Shown here piece after piece: positions 63,411 to 64,000 of a stretch of 64,000 nt of DNA. The notes under the pieces were generated by a model that did not search any database, had not been told where the DNA came from, and saw only the letters and a program-made list of their open reading frames with translations. The stretch covers positions 9,640,607-9,704,606 of the forward strand of contig OY783194.1 in the NCBI GenBank assembly GCA_963678675.1, given 5' to 3'. Made by a program: the position numbers and the translations under genes. Source of the DNA: Xiphydria camelus. Lineage: Eukaryota > Arthropoda > Insecta > Hymenoptera > Xiphydriidae. The first letter of the stretch is position 1. The number at the start of each line of letters is the position of its first letter.

Positions 63411-64000
63411 TATAGTCACGAGTCAAACACATTCCTATTATGCAAAACGTTATCGGCGTCAATGTCAACATAGATCCTGCGTCATTCAACGTTATCATTG
63501 AGGTTCATACGGTATCTTATTTGTATAGTTTGAAAAATATATGTCATTGATTCATTTCAATAAGTTTCATTCTTCATGTAATTGTAAGTACGTTTTTGCT
63601 AAAATAATTAAAAACTGTATGAAATGTATGTAAATAAAAATGTAGATATCGTTTCATAAGACCGTTTCACTCTTTAAGTCAAAACGGCCTTAAAGTTCGA
63701 GATTTTCTAAATTAAAAAAAAGGATACATAATAGACTGCGGATGTATGGAAAGAGGTTATTAAGAGGTATTTTTACATAGGACTTAAGAAATCCAAAAAT
63801 CCAATTTTATGGGTCGGTGGTGGGGGTAACTTAAAAAAATTTTTTCCCAGAATTTGTTTGCCCCAGTTTTATAGATCGGAAGAAACCATAAAACTTTTAT
63901 TTCAACTTTTTTCCTTTATCTTTCACCGTTCGGGAGTTATTCCGTGATGAAGAAAAATCTGCATTTTTTTCAAGGGATGATTTCACCCCTTAAAACTGAA

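Larger units (their letters stand above)
60431..64000. mobile_element. pogo-like transposon with TIRs of about 570 bp, right end off window
   Basis: Left arm about 60535-61110 and beyond to 60431; right arm 63430-64000, still continuing at the edge. Shared landmarks: GGAGTTATTCCGTGA-type, CCCATAAAATTGGATTTTTG-type, AAAACGGCCTTAAAGTTCGA and GATAACGTTGAATGACGC. The gene at 61500-62931 lies between. A MITE (63215-63410) sits just before the right arm. The outer right end should be roughly 100 bases past the window. Confidence 0.75.

Overview
The window is arthropod nuclear DNA, most likely insect and plausibly hymenopteran (an ant-like genome). Evidence: eukaryotic transposons only, intron-type splice sites, AT-rich spacers, and Tc1/mariner-, piggyBac-, PIF/Harbinger- and LOA-type families of the kind common in ants. 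There is no operon, no bacterial-style gene and no complete single-copy host gene. It reads as a transposon island in which elements are inserted into elements, often several levels deep. Family names below rest on recognised protein motifs and terminal structures, not on database searches.

Layout. 1-4000: direct and inverted repeats, a fold-back MITE, a Helitron 3' end and a decayed endonuclease (EEP) fragment. 4150-10960: one Ty3/gypsy pol on the + strand, cut in two by a 4.74 kb long-terminal-inverted-repeat (TIR) element (5370-10109). That element carries an uncharacterised ORF and is itself invaded by a 1.97 kb palindromic element (6186-8151). 11004-20132: a 9.1 kb TTAA-bounded composite holding giant palindromic arms, blocks of GGGC/GCCC repeats, a solo LTR with a 5-bp target duplication, two spliced C-terminal exons of a DUF4806-like gene, and several TA-flanked palindromes. 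20400-30100: LTR-like sequence interrupted by a 2.8 kb long-TIR element (23001-25812) with another uncharacterised transposase-like ORF, and by a second block containing a Tc3-like transposase remnant; a 24-bp minisatellite and a primer-binding-site-like motif end this part.

30200-33840: an N-terminal transposase (HTH) gene split by a 3.28 kb near-perfect palindrome (4-bp TTTA duplication) whose two arms each contain a tRNA-like Pol III box A/box B unit followed by a T-run. 34440-37930: a decayed LINE with an L1-like ORF1 and an EN-to-RT internal deletion. 38095-43745: a nearly full-length LOA-like LINE (DUF4780-type ORF1; ORF2 = EN, RT, RNase H, Zn tail). 45000-46865: a second, doubly truncated copy of its ORF2.

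47000-64000: a Tnp2-like (CACTA-type) gene remnant on the minus strand, many TIR elements with TA, TTAA or TAA target duplications, a piggyBac miniature that keeps only the Cys-rich C-terminal domain, several internally deleted Tc1/mariner derivatives, and a pogo-like transposase gene inside roughly 570-bp TIRs that run off the right edge.

In several places a second copy of the target lies elsewhere in the window and shows the empty pre-insertion site, so insertion order can be read directly. The genes do not form a pathway; they are mostly dead transposition enzymes. The most unusual structures are the long-TIR elements carrying uncharacterised ORFs, the palindrome with Pol III promoter-like arms, and the arrays of TCAAGGTCA motifs in the TIRs of two different element families.
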